Below are positions 35,847-45,204 of a DNA stretch of 64,000 nt, piece by piece. Below the pieces are notes generated by a model. The model ran no database searches. It was given only the letters and a program-made list of their open reading frames with translations, and was not told where the DNA came from. Location of the stretch: contig CAJQTY010000001.1 of assembly GCA_907163075.1 (NCBI GenBank), positions 2,728,001 through 2,792,000 of the forward strand, given 5' to 3'. The position numbers and the translations under genes are program-made. Source of the DNA: an uncultured Rhodocyclaceae bacterium (GTDB lineage Bacteria; Pseudomonadota; Gammaproteobacteria; Burkholderiales; Rhodocyclaceae). Every line of letters begins with the position of its first letter. The stretch's first letter is position 1.

Positions 35847-37478
35847 ATGACCAATACGACACATTCACGTGCCGACATCGCCGACTGGCGTCCGGAAGAC
35901 AACGACTTCTGGGAGTCCACCGGCAAGAAGGTCGCCTACCGCAACCTGTGGATCTCGGTCCCGGCGCTGCTGTGCGGCTTCGCGGTGTGGGGCATGTGGG
36001 GCATCATCACGGTGCAGATGCTCAACCTCGGCTTTCCCTTCACTCAGGCCGAGCTGTTCACGCTGACCGCCATTTCCGGCATCTCCGGCGCCACCATGCG
36101 CATTCCGGCGTCCTTCCTGATTCGCCTGGCCGGCGGGCGCAATACGATCTTCCTGACCACCGCCATGCTGCTGGCGCCGGCCATCGGCACCGGCATCGCG
36201 CTGCAGCATCCGGGCTGGCCACTGTGGGTATTCCAGCTGATGGCGCTGTGGTCCGGCGTCGGCGGCGGTAATTTTGCCAGCTCGATGTCCAATATCAGCA
36301 CCTTCTTCCCCAAGCGGCTGCAGGGCACGGCGCTCGGGCTTAACGCCGGTCTCGGCAACTTTGGCGTGACGACGATGCAGATCGTGATTCCGCTGGTGAT
36401 GACCGTGAGTCTTTTCGGCGACTTCGGCGGCGGATCGACGCAGCTCATCAAGGACAGCGGCTGGATTTTCGGCAAGATCGCCGCCGGCACGCCGACCTGG
36501 ATCCAGAACGCCGGCTTCGCCTGGGTGCTGTCGCTGGTGCCGCTGTCGATCCTGTGCTGGTTCGGCATGAACAACCTGAAAACGGTTTCGGCGGACACCG
36601 GCAACCCGATCGTCGCCTTCGCCAAGGTCACCTACCTCTACACGCTGGCCTTCGTTCCGGCGATCTTCGGCCTCTACCTCTATCTGCCGGCGCCGACCGG
36701 GCTTGGCCTGATCAGCATGTGGGTGGCGATTCCGCTGGACATCGTCAGCGCCCTGCTGATAATGCGCCTGGCGGCCTTCGGCACGATGAAGGAGAACGTC
36801 GCCAAGCAGTTCCAGATCTTCAGCAACAAGCATACCTGGTCGATGACGGCGCTCTACATCGTGACCTTCGGCTCCTTTATCGGCTTTTCCATGGCGCTGC
36901 CGCTGGCCATCACCGTTATCTTCGGCTTCCAGCACGTGGCCGACCCGGTCACCGGCGTTCTGTCGCACACCCTGAAGAACCCCAACGCGCCATCGGCGCT
37001 GACCTACGCCTGGATCGGCCCCTTCATCGGCGCGGCGGTGCGACCTGTCGGCGGCTGGATCTCGGACAAGGTCGGCGGGTCCATCGTCACGCAGATCATC
37101 TCCGCCGTGATGGTGGTGGCTTCCGCCGCGGTCGGCTACGTGATGCTGCTGGCCTACAACTCGCCGCAGCCCGAGCAGCACTTTCTGACCTTCATGGCGC
37201 TGTTCGCGGTGCTGTTTACCGCCAGCGGCATCGGCAACGGCTCGACTTTCCGCAGCATCGGCTTCATTTTCGACCGCCAGCAGGCCGGCCCGGTGCTCGG
37301 CTGGACCTCGGCCATCGCCGCCTACGGCGCCTTCATCGCCCCGGTCGTGATCGGTGGCGAGATCAAGGCTGGCACGCCGCAAAACGCCATGTACGGCTTC
37401 GCCATTTTCTACGCTTTCTGCCTGGTTCTGAACTGGTGGTTTTACCTGCGCGCCGGTTCGGAAATCAAGAACCCCTGA
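35847..37478 (+). CDS. narK2: Nitrate/nitrite antiporter NarK2
   Basis: 543 residues, longer than NarK1 by a hydrophilic N-terminus (DWRPEDNDFWESTGKKVAYR) and extra loops. SSMSNISTFFPKRLQGTALG and LNAGLGNFGVTTMQ form the first nitrate signature; WIGPFIGAAVRPVGGWISDK lies in the second half. NarK2-type proteins exchange nitrite out for nitrate in. In some relatives NarK1 and NarK2 are fused; here they are separate genes. narG starts 33 bp downstream. Confidence 0.85.
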   Translation: MTNTTHSRADIADWRPEDNDFWESTGKKVAYRNLWISVPALLCGFAVWGMWGIITVQMLNLGFPFTQAELFTLTAISGISGATMRIPASFLIRLAGGRNTIFLTTAMLLAPAIGTGIALQHPGWPLWVFQLMALWSGVGGGNFASSMSNISTFFPKRLQGTALGLNAGLGNFGVTTMQIVIPLVMTVSLFGDFGGGSTQLIKDSGWIFGKIAAGTPTWIQNAGFAWVLSLVPLSILCWFGMNNLKTVSADTGNPIVAFAKVTYLYTLAFVPAIFGLYLYLPAPTGLGLISMWVAIPLDIVSALLIMRLAAFGTMKENVAKQFQIFSNKHTWSMTALYIVTFGSFIGFSMALPLAITVIFGFQHVADPVTGVLSHTLKNPNAPSALTYAWIGPFIGAAVRPVGGWISDKVGGSIVTQIISAVMVVASAAVGYVMLLAYNSPQPEQHFLTFMALFAVLFTASGIGNGSTFRSIGFIFDRQQAGPVLGWTSAIAAYGAFIAPVVIGGEIKAGTPQNAMYGFAIFYAFCLVLNWWFYLRAGSEIKNP

Positions 37479-37511
37479 TCTCGGCTTCAACCCATACTAC
37501 AGAGGTACTCC

Positions 37512-40500
37512 ATGAGCCATTTCCTCGATCGACTCAGTTACTTTTCCCAGGCCAAAGAGGCTTTTTCCGGCGACCACGGCGTCACTAACGGTGAAGACCG
37601 CACCTGGGAAGACGCCTACCGCGACCGCTGGGCGCACGACAAGATCGTGCGCTCGACGCACGGTGTGAATTGCACCGGCTCCTGCTCGTGGAAGATCTAC
37701 GTCAAGGGCGGCATCGTGACCTGGGAAACCCAGCAGACCGACTACCCGCGCACGCGCTGGGACATGCCCAACCACGAGCCGCGCGGCTGCGCGCGCGGCG
37801 CCAGTTACAGCTGGTACCTGTACAGCGCCAATCGCGTCAAATACCCGCTGGTGCGCGGCCGGCTGCTCAAGCTGTGGCGCGAAGCCCGCCTGGCGCATGA
37901 CCCGGTCGATGCCTGGGCGTCGATCGCGCAGTCCGACGTCAAGCGCAAGGAATACCAGGGCGTGCGCGGCCTCGGCGGCTTTGTGCGCTCAAGCTGGGAC
38001 GAGGTCAATGAAATCGTCGCCGCCGCCAACGTCTACACCATCAAGAAATACGGTCCGGACCGGGTCATCGGTTTCTCGCCGATCCCGGCCATGTCGATGG
38101 TCTCCTATGCCGCTGGCAGCCGTTACCTGAGCCTGATCGGCGGCGTCTGCATGAGCTTCTACGACTGGTACTGCGACCTGCCGCCGGCCAGCCCGCAAAT
38201 CTGGGGCGAGCAGACGGACGTGCCGGAATCGGCCGACTGGTACAACTCCAGCTTCATCATCGCCTGGGGTTCCAATGTGCCGCAGACGCGCACGCCGGAT
38301 GCGCACTTCTTCACCGAGGTGCGCTACAAGGGCACCAAGACCGTCGCCGTGACGCCCGACTACTCGGAAGTCGCCAAGCTTTCCGATATCTGGATGAAGC
38401 CCAAGCAGGGCACCGACGCCGCCGTGGCCATGGCCATGGGCCACGTCATCCTCAAGGAGTTCTACTTCCCCGACGGCGGCGAAGAACGCCGGGCCGCCCC
38501 AAGTTCTTCACCCCCCCTCGGGGGGCAGCCGCCAACAGGCGGCGTGGGGGCTCGCACTGTGCGCAGCGCGTACTTCGACAACTACGTGCGCCGCTATACC
38601 GACATGCCGATGCTGGTGATGCTCAAGGAACACCAGTTGCCGAGCGGCGAAACCGTGCTGGTTCCCGATCGCTATGTGCGCGCATCCGACTTTGATGGCG
38701 CGCTGGGTGCCACCAATAATCCCGAGTGGAAAACGGTCGCGCTGGACGATAAGGGCCAGGTCGTGCTGCCCAACGGCGCCATAGGATTTCGTTGGGGGCC
38801 GGATGGCCGTGCTGACGAAGGACAATGGAACCTGGAAGCCAGGGAAGCCAGCAACGGCGCAGACGTAAAACTCAGGCTTTCGGTAATGGAAGGCCACAAT
38901 CCGGGCGTGACTGCGGACACACTCACGGCCAAGGTCGGCTTCCCCTACTTCGGCGGCATCGAAAGCGAACACTTCCCGAACAACGCCAGCGGTGCCGGAG
39001 CCAGCAATGTGCTGGTGCGAACCGTTCCCGTGCAGCGCGTCTCGTTGGGCAACGGCGCCGGAGATGCGCTGGTGGCCACGGTCTTCGACCTGCAGGTGGC
39101 CAACTACGGCGTCGCCCGCGGCCTGCCGGGCGAACTGGCGGCCAGGGACTTCAACGATGACACGCCGTACACGCCGGCATGGCAGGAACGAATTACCGGT
39201 ACGCCGCGCGAGCAGCTGATTACCGTGGCGCGCCAGTTCGCCGATAACGCCGACCGCACGCAGGGCAAGTCGATGGTCATCATCGGCGCGGCGATGAACC
39301 ACTGGTATCACGCCGACATGAACTACCGCGGCGTCATCAACATGCTGATGATGTGCGGCTGCATCGGTCAGAGCGGCGGCGGCTGGGCGCATTACGTGGG
39401 CCAGGAGAAGCTGCGCCCGCAGACCGGCTGGACGGCGCTGGCCTTTGCCCTGGACTGGATTCGCCCACCGCGGCAGATGAACTCGACCAGCTTCTTTTAC
39501 GCCCACACCGACCAGTGGCGCTATGAAAAACTGGGCATGGAAGAGGTGCTCTCGCCGCTGGCCGACAAGAAACTTTACGCCGGCAGCATGATCGACTACA
39601 ACGTGCGCGCCGAGCGCATGGGCTGGCTTCCCTCCGCACCGCAGCTCAAGACCAATCCGCTGCACGTGGTGCGTGACGCGCTTGCCGCCGGCGTCGACCC
39701 CAAGGACTACACGGTCAAGGGACTCAAGGACGGCTCGCTCACGATGAGCTGCGAAGACCCCGACCATCCCGACAACTGGCCGCGCAACATGTTCGTCTGG
39801 CGCTCCAACATCCTCGGTTCCAGTGGCAAGGGGCACGAGTATTTCCTGAAGCACCTGCTCGGCACGAGCAACGGGGTGCAGGGCAAGGATCTTGGTGTCG
39901 AGGAGGCCAAGCCCACCGAGGTGGTCTGGCACGACAAGGCGCCGGAAGGCAAGCTCGACCTGCTGGTAACGCTCGATTTCCGCCTGAGCACGACCTGCCT
40001 CTATTCCGACATCGTGCTGCCAACCGCCACCTGGTACGAGAAGAACGACCTCAACACCAGCGACATGCACCCCTTCATCCACCCTCTGTCCACGGCTGTT
40101 GACCCGGCCTGGCAGTCACGCAGCGACTGGGATATCTACAAGGGTTTCGCCAGGAAATTCAGCGAAGTCTGCATCGGCCACCTGGGCGTCGAGCGTGAAA
40201 TGGTGCTCACCCCCCTGATGCACGATTCGCCGTCGGAGCTGGCGCAGCCTTTTGGTGTGAAGGACTGGAAGCGCGGCGAGATCGGCCTGATTCCCGGCAA
40301 GACGGCGCCCAACATGGCGGTCGTCGAGCGCGACTATCCCAACGTTTACAAGCGCTTCACCGCCCTCGGCCCGCTAATGAACAAGGCCGGCAACGGCGGT
40401 AAGGGCATCAACTGGAATACGCAGACCGAGGTCAGGCAACTGGGCGAACTTAATGGGCTGGTGCTGGATGAAGGTGTTACGTGTGGCATGCCGAGCATCG

Positions 40501-41414
40501 ATACCGACATCGACGCCTGCGAAGTCGTACTGCAACTGGCCCCGGAAACCAATGGTCATGTGGCCGTAAAAGCGTGGGAGGCTCTGGGCAAACAAACCGG
40601 CCTCGACCACACGCATCTGGCGCTGTACCGTGAGGACGAAAAGATCCGCTTCCGCGATATTCAGGCGCAGCCGCGCAAGATCATCAGCTCGCCGACGTGG
40701 AGCGGAATCGAGTCGGAGACGGTGTCGTACAACGCCGGCTACACCAACGTGCACGAGTTGATTCCGTGGCGCACGCTGACCGGACGCCAGCAGTTCTACA
40801 TGGATCACCCGTGGATGACGGCGTTTGGCGAGGGATTTTCCAGCTACCGTCCGCCGGTCGACCTCAAGACGACGGCCGGCATCCACAACATCAAGCCGAA
40901 CGGCAACACCGAAATCGCCCTCAACTTCATCACCCCGCACCAGAAGTGGGGCATTCACTCGACCTATACGGACAACCTGCTGATGCTCACGCTCAACCGC
41001 GGCGGCCCCGTCATCTGGCTCAGCGAGGACGACGCCAGGCGCGCCGGCATCGTCGACAACGACTGGGTCGAGCTGTTCAACATCAACGGCGCCATTGCCG
41101 CGCGTGCCGTGGTCAGCCAGCGGGTCAACCCGGGCATGGTGCTGATGTACCACGCCCAGGAAAAGATCGTGAATACGCCTGGCTCGGAGATCACCGGTTG
41201 TCGTGGCGGCATCCACAACTCGGTGACGCGCATCGTGCTCAAGCCGACGCACATGATCGGCGGCTATGCGCAATTCAGCTACGGCTTCAACTACTACGGC
41301 ACCATCGGCACCAACCGCGATGAGTTTGTCGTCGTGCGCAAGATGAACAAGGTGGATTGGCTGGACGGCGAGCCGGCCGCCGACGCAGCTGCCAACACCG
41401 CCGCCCACGCGTAA
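37512..41414 (+). CDS. narG: Respiratory nitrate reductase alpha subunit
   Basis: 1300 residues. The FS0 cluster ligands are in THGVNCTGSCSWKIYVKGG (His plus three Cys, about 47-65); the Mo ligand aspartate is in YDWYCDLPPASPQIWGE near 220. The enzyme reduces nitrate with quinol electrons on the cytoplasmic face of the membrane. After VILKEFYFPDGG (about 322) the protein has some 28 residues more than E. coli NarG, rich in Ser, Pro and Gly, before YFDNYVRRYTDMPML; this comes from an inserted palindromic sequence. The frame is kept throughout and all other family blocks look normal. Confidence 0.95.
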   Translation: MSHFLDRLSYFSQAKEAFSGDHGVTNGEDRTWEDAYRDRWAHDKIVRSTHGVNCTGSCSWKIYVKGGIVTWETQQTDYPRTRWDMPNHEPRGCARGASYSWYLYSANRVKYPLVRGRLLKLWREARLAHDPVDAWASIAQSDVKRKEYQGVRGLGGFVRSSWDEVNEIVAAANVYTIKKYGPDRVIGFSPIPAMSMVSYAAGSRYLSLIGGVCMSFYDWYCDLPPASPQIWGEQTDVPESADWYNSSFIIAWGSNVPQTRTPDAHFFTEVRYKGTKTVAVTPDYSEVAKLSDIWMKPKQGTDAAVAMAMGHVILKEFYFPDGGEERRAAPSSSPPLGGQPPTGGVGARTVRSAYFDNYVRRYTDMPMLVMLKEHQLPSGETVLVPDRYVRASDFDGALGATNNPEWKTVALDDKGQVVLPNGAIGFRWGPDGRADEGQWNLEAREASNGADVKLRLSVMEGHNPGVTADTLTAKVGFPYFGGIESEHFPNNASGAGASNVLVRTVPVQRVSLGNGAGDALVATVFDLQVANYGVARGLPGELAARDFNDDTPYTPAWQERITGTPREQLITVARQFADNADRTQGKSMVIIGAAMNHWYHADMNYRGVINMLMMCGCIGQSGGGWAHYVGQEKLRPQTGWTALAFALDWIRPPRQMNSTSFFYAHTDQWRYEKLGMEEVLSPLADKKLYAGSMIDYNVRAERMGWLPSAPQLKTNPLHVVRDALAAGVDPKDYTVKGLKDGSLTMSCEDPDHPDNWPRNMFVWRSNILGSSGKGHEYFLKHLLGTSNGVQGKDLGVEEAKPTEVVWHDKAPEGKLDLLVTLDFRLSTTCLYSDIVLPTATWYEKNDLNTSDMHPFIHPLSTAVDPAWQSRSDWDIYKGFARKFSEVCIGHLGVEREMVLTPLMHDSPSELAQPFGVKDWKRGEIGLIPGKTAPNMAVVERDYPNVYKRFTALGPLMNKAGNGGKGINWNTQTEVRQLGELNGLVLDEGVTCGMPSIDTDIDACEVVLQLAPETNGHVAVKAWEALGKQTGLDHTHLALYREDEKIRFRDIQAQPRKIISSPTWSGIESETVSYNAGYTNVHELIPWRTLTGRQQFYMDHPWMTAFGEGFSSYRPPVDLKTTAGIHNIKPNGNTEIALNFITPHQKWGIHSTYTDNLLMLTLNRGGPVIWLSEDDARRAGIVDNDWVELFNINGAIAARAVVSQRVNPGMVLMYHAQEKIVNTPGSEITGCRGGIHNSVTRIVLKPTHMIGGYAQFSYGFNYYGTIGTNRDEFVVVRKMNKVDWLDGEPAADAAANTAAHA
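38479..38566. repeat. Palindromic GC-rich insertion within narG
   Basis: The stretch contains GCCGCCCCAAG, a CCCCCC-TC-GGGGGG hairpin near 38513-38526 and GGCGGCGTGGGGGCTC. This matches a type of dispersed palindromic element common between genes in Burkholderiales and Rhodocyclales, from general knowledge. It is in frame and gives the extra residues of NarG. Confidence 0.6.
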
Positions 41415-41425
41415 GGAGAAAACAA

Positions 41426-42949
41426 GTGAAAATTCGCGCTCAAATCGGCATGGTATTGAACCTCGACAAGTGCATCGGCTGCCACACCTGTTCGGTTACC
41501 TGCAAGAACGTCTGGACCAGCCGCCCCGGCATGGAATACGCCTGGTTCAACAACGTCGAGACCAAGCCCGGCATCGGTTATCCGAAGGAGTGGGAGAACC
41601 AGGACAAGTGGAACGGCGGCTGGGTACGCAAGGCCAGCGGCGAGATCGAGCCGCGCCAGGGCGGCAAGTGGAAGCTGCTCATGCGCATCTTCGCCAATCC
41701 CAATCTGCCCGAGATCGACGACTACTACGAACCCTTTACCTTCGACTACGACCATCTGCAGTCGGCCCCCGAATCGAAAGCGGCGCCGACGGCGCGCCCG
41801 CGCAGCCTGATCACCGGCAAGCGGATGGAAAAGATCGTCTGGGGCCCGAACTGGGAAGAGATTCTCGGCGGCGAGTTCGCCAAGCGCAGCAAGGACAAGA
41901 ACTTCGACGACATCCAGAAGGAGATGTACGGGCAGTTCGAGAACACCTTCATGATGTACCTGCCCAGGCTGTGCGAACACTGCCTTAACCCGGCCTGCGT
42001 CGCGAGCTGCCCGTCGGGCTCGATCTACAAGCGCGAGGAGGACGGCATCGTACTCATCGATCAGGACAAGTGCCGCGGCTGGCGCATGTGCGTCAGCGGC
42101 TGCCCGTACAAGAAGATCTACTACAACTGGAAATCGGGCAAGGCCGAAAAGTGCATCTTCTGCTATCCGCGCATCGAGGCCGGCCAGCCCACGGTCTGCT
42201 CGGAAACCTGCGTCGGCCGCATCCGCTACCTCGGCGTGCTGCTCTACGACGCCGACCGCATCGAGGCGGCGGCCAGTGTCGAGCATGATCGCGACCTGTA
42301 CCAGGCGCAGCTCGACGTCTTTCTCGACCCCAACGACCCGGCGGTCATCGAACAGGCGCGCAACGACGGGATTCCGGACAAATGGATGGAGGCCGCGCGC
42401 AACAGCCCGGTGTACAAGATGGCGGTGGACTGGAAAGTGGCCCTGCCGCTGCACCCCGAGTACCGCACCCTGCCGATGGTCTGGTACGTGCCGCCGCTGT
42501 CGCCAATCAGCGCCGCGGCGAACGCCGGCCAACTCGGCGTCAACGGCGAAATTCCCGACGTCAAACAGTTGCGCATCCCGGTCAAGTACCTGGCCAACCT
42601 GCTCACGGCGGGCGATACGCAGCCGGTCGAGCGCGCCCTTGAACGCATGCTGGCGATGCGCGCCTACCAGCGCGCAAAGCACGTCGATGGACGCATCAAC
42701 ACCGCCGTCCTTGACCAGGTAAAAATGACCCAGGCCGAGGTCGAGGAGATGTACCACGTGATGGCCATCGCCAACTATGAGGACCGTTTCGTCATTCCCA
42801 GCACGCATCGTGAGTACGCCGAGAATACCTTCGACATGCGCGGCGGTTGCGGCTTCTCGTTCGGCAGCGGGTGTTCCGACGGCAGCAGCGAAAGCAGCCT
42901 GTTCGGCGGCAGCAAGCGGCGCACCATCCCGATCAAGGCGGAGGTCTGA
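41426..42949 (+). CDS. narH: Respiratory nitrate reductase beta subunit
   Basis: 507 residues from GTG 41426, 9 bases after AAGGAG; the start VKIRAQIGMVLNLDKC equals the family N-terminus. Four cysteine groups bind FS1-FS4: CIGCHTCSVTC, CEHCLNPACVASC, CRGWRMCVSGC (Trp in place of one Cys, the 3Fe-4S cluster) and CIFCYPRIEAGQPTVC. It passes electrons from NarI to NarG. Confidence 0.95.
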   Translation: MKIRAQIGMVLNLDKCIGCHTCSVTCKNVWTSRPGMEYAWFNNVETKPGIGYPKEWENQDKWNGGWVRKASGEIEPRQGGKWKLLMRIFANPNLPEIDDYYEPFTFDYDHLQSAPESKAAPTARPRSLITGKRMEKIVWGPNWEEILGGEFAKRSKDKNFDDIQKEMYGQFENTFMMYLPRLCEHCLNPACVASCPSGSIYKREEDGIVLIDQDKCRGWRMCVSGCPYKKIYYNWKSGKAEKCIFCYPRIEAGQPTVCSETCVGRIRYLGVLLYDADRIEAAASVEHDRDLYQAQLDVFLDPNDPAVIEQARNDGIPDKWMEAARNSPVYKMAVDWKVALPLHPEYRTLPMVWYVPPLSPISAAANAGQLGVNGEIPDVKQLRIPVKYLANLLTAGDTQPVERALERMLAMRAYQRAKHVDGRINTAVLDQVKMTQAEVEEMYHVMAIANYEDRFVIPSTHREYAENTFDMRGGCGFSFGSGCSDGSSESSLFGGSKRRTIPIKAEV

Positions 42950-42951
42950 CC

Positions 42952-43659
42952 ATGGCCCTCCCTGATGCCTCCGTCAGCCTGCGCGCACTGGCGCGGCTGC
43001 TGTCCTATCCGGACGCGGCCGTGCGTGGCGATTTGCCCGACCTGCGCGCCGCGCTGAACGCCGAGCGTGCGCTACCGGAACGTCGCCGGGGCGAGCTCGA
43101 CGCGCTGATTGCTTCGCTGGAAAACGGCAACGCGCTGGAAAGCGAGGCCGAGTACGTGCACTTGTTCGACCGCGGGCGCGGCACCTCGCTGCACCTCTTT
43201 GAACACGTGCATGGCGATTCGCGCGATCGCGGCCCGGCCATGATTGATCTGGCGCAGACCTACGAAAAGGCCGGCCTGTTTCTGGCGCCCGGCGAACTGC
43301 CGGACTATTTGCCGGTGGTGCTTGAATTCGTCTCGACCCAGCCGCCGCGCGAAGCGCGTGCCTTCCTCGGCGAGATGGCGCACATTTTCAACGCCATTTT
43401 CAACGCCCTGCAGCAGCGCAAAAGTCCGTACGCCAGCATTCTGGGCGCCCTGCTCGAGCTGAGCGGGGAGCAGGCGCACGCGGTCCGCATCGTCCCCGAC
43501 GAACCGATTGACACGGCCTGGGAGGAACCGGTGGTATTCGACGGATGTTCTGCCAAGGGGCAGGCCAAATCCAGCGCGGCCCAACCGATCCACTTTGTCA
43601 AAAACGAGGCGTCCAGCTCGAGCGCCAAGGTCTCTGCACACACCGGAGTATCGCCATGA
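42952..43659 (+). CDS. narJ: Nitrate reductase assembly chaperone NarJ
   Basis: 235 residues, all-helical TorD/NarJ family (LRALARLLSYPDAAVRGDLP; YVHLFDRGRGTSLHLFEHVH). It binds the NarG N-terminus until the cofactors are in place and is not part of the final enzyme. It starts 3 bp after narH and overlaps narI (ATGA). Confidence 0.9.
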   Translation: MALPDASVSLRALARLLSYPDAAVRGDLPDLRAALNAERALPERRRGELDALIASLENGNALESEAEYVHLFDRGRGTSLHLFEHVHGDSRDRGPAMIDLAQTYEKAGLFLAPGELPDYLPVVLEFVSTQPPREARAFLGEMAHIFNAIFNALQQRKSPYASILGALLELSGEQAHAVRIVPDEPIDTAWEEPVVFDGCSAKGQAKSSAAQPIHFVKNEASSSSAKVSAHTGVSP

Positions 43660-44390
43660 ACACACTCGACACTTTTCTTTTTGGTCTGTATCCCTACATC
43701 TGCCTCAGCGTCTTTTTGCTGGGCAGCCTGATCCGCTTCGACCGCGACCAGTACACCTGGAAGAGCGATTCCTCGCAGATGCTCAAGGCCGGGCAGTTGC
43801 GGATCGGCAGCAACCTGTTCCACATCGGCGTACTGTTCCTGTTCTTCGGCCACCTGGTCGGCATGCTGACGCCGCACTTCCTGTACGAGCCGTTCATCAG
43901 CGCCGGCACCAAGCAGTTGCTGGCCATGACCGCTGGCGGCATTGCCGGCTTGCTCGGTTTCGTCGGCGTGAGCATGCTGCTGCATCGCCGCCTGAGCGAA
44001 CCACGCATCCGCATCAACTCAAAAACCAGCGATATCGTGCTGCTCGTGCTGCTCTGGCTGCAGCTTGCGCTGGGGCTGGCGACATTGCCACTGTCCGCCC
44101 AGCATCTGGACGGCAGCATGATGATGCGGCTGGCCGAATGGGCACAGCGCATCGTGACCTTCCGTACCGGCGCCCCCGAACTTCTGGCCGAGGCCGGCTG
44201 GTTGTTCAAGATGCACATGTTCCTCGGGATGAGCATCTTCTTCATCTTTCCCTTCACCCGCCTGGTCCACGTATGGAGCGGTTTCGGTGTCGCCGGTTAT
44301 CTGCTGCGGCCCTACCAGGTCGTGCGCGCGCGCCGGTTGAACGTGCCCGCCGGACACAACCAGCCGCGTCGCCCCGGCGCCAGCGTTTAG
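43656..44390 (+). CDS. narI: Respiratory nitrate reductase gamma subunit (cytochrome b)
   Basis: 244 residues with five membrane segments. Haem-ligand histidines are in NLFHIGVLFLFFGHLVGM (near 50-66) and in the C-terminal half in FKMHMFLGMSIFFIFPFTRL and LVHVWSG. It oxidises quinol and anchors NarGH to the membrane. Confidence 0.95.
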   Translation: MNTLDTFLFGLYPYICLSVFLLGSLIRFDRDQYTWKSDSSQMLKAGQLRIGSNLFHIGVLFLFFGHLVGMLTPHFLYEPFISAGTKQLLAMTAGGIAGLLGFVGVSMLLHRRLSEPRIRINSKTSDIVLLVLLWLQLALGLATLPLSAQHLDGSMMMRLAEWAQRIVTFRTGAPELLAEAGWLFKMHMFLGMSIFFIFPFTRLVHVWSGFGVAGYLLRPYQVVRARRLNVPAGHNQPRRPGASV

Positions 44391-44400
44391 GAAATCCGCC

Positions 44401-45201
44401 ATGCCAATCGACATCCTCGACATCCCGGTCAGGCCGGAAATTGCCCGCATCAACGACGTAGCGCTGAATCTGGCGGATGAACGTCTTGTTGCCGATGAGC
44501 TCCGCCAGCGCGCCTGTTCCGAGTTGCTGCGCCAGGCGGCAATCGCCAGCGGCCTGCTGCCGGCAAGCGACGCGCCGGCGGCTGATGGCGTACTCAGCGA
44601 GGCCGCCTCGAGCGCCATCGAAGCCCTGCTCGAACAGACCCTGGCTATCCCGGAACCTGCCGAAGACGAGTGCCGGCGGCACCATGCAGCGCACCAGGCG
44701 GACTATTCGACCGGTGAGCGGGTGCATGCGCGGCACATCCTGTTTGCTGTCACGCCGGGGGTCGATGTCGTGGCGCTGCGCAATCGCGCCGAGACGACCC
44801 TGCTCGACGTGCGCTGCCACGACGGCAGCAATTCCGAAGACCGCTTCGCCAGCGCGGCCGGCACGCAGTCCAACTGCCCGAGCGGGGCCGACGGGGGCGA
44901 TCTGGGCTGGCTGAGGGCTGCCGATTGCGCGCCCGAATTTGCCAGGGAGCTATTCGGGCAGGCCGAGGTCGGCGTTCTGCCGCGCCTGGTGCATAGCCGT
45001 TTCGGTTTTCATGTGGTCGAAGTCCTCCGCCGCCAGGCCGGCGTCGCACAGCCGTTCGAGGCCGTGCGCGGCGCCGTCGCCATGGCGCTACGGCAAAAGA
45101 CCTACGTCACCGCCCTGCGCCAGTATCTGCGCCAACTGGCGGGCCAGGCGACCATCGTCGGGGTGGATATCGAAGCAGCGGAAACGCCACTGGTTCAGTA
45201 A
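44401..45201 (+). CDS. PpiC/parvulin-type peptidyl-prolyl isomerase of the nar operon
   Basis: 266 residues. The parvulin domain (about 100-210) reads ARHILFAVTPGVDV, GGDLGWLRAADCAPEF and HSRFGFHVVEVLRR. The N-terminal 90 residues are helical and NifM-like. No signal peptide is visible, so it should act in the cytoplasm. It follows narI by 10 bp and ends 3 bp before the convergent lipA stop. Many nar operons of related bacteria carry such a gene, probably to help fold NarGHJI. Confidence 0.8.
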   Translation: MPIDILDIPVRPEIARINDVALNLADERLVADELRQRACSELLRQAAIASGLLPASDAPAADGVLSEAASSAIEALLEQTLAIPEPAEDECRRHHAAHQADYSTGERVHARHILFAVTPGVDVVALRNRAETTLLDVRCHDGSNSEDRFASAAGTQSNCPSGADGGDLGWLRAADCAPEFARELFGQAEVGVLPRLVHSRFGFHVVEVLRRQAGVAQPFEAVRGAVAMALRQKTYVTALRQYLRQLAGQATIVGVDIEAAETPLVQ

Positions 45202-45204
45202 TTG

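Noticed and set aside
34552-35868. 438-codon frame antisense to narK1
   Set aside because: Shadow of a GC-rich membrane protein gene with biased composition.
35865-37490. 541-codon open frame antisense to narK2
   Set aside because: It is low-complexity His/Arg/Gln-rich sequence caused by high GC, and narK2 on the other strand is clearly real.
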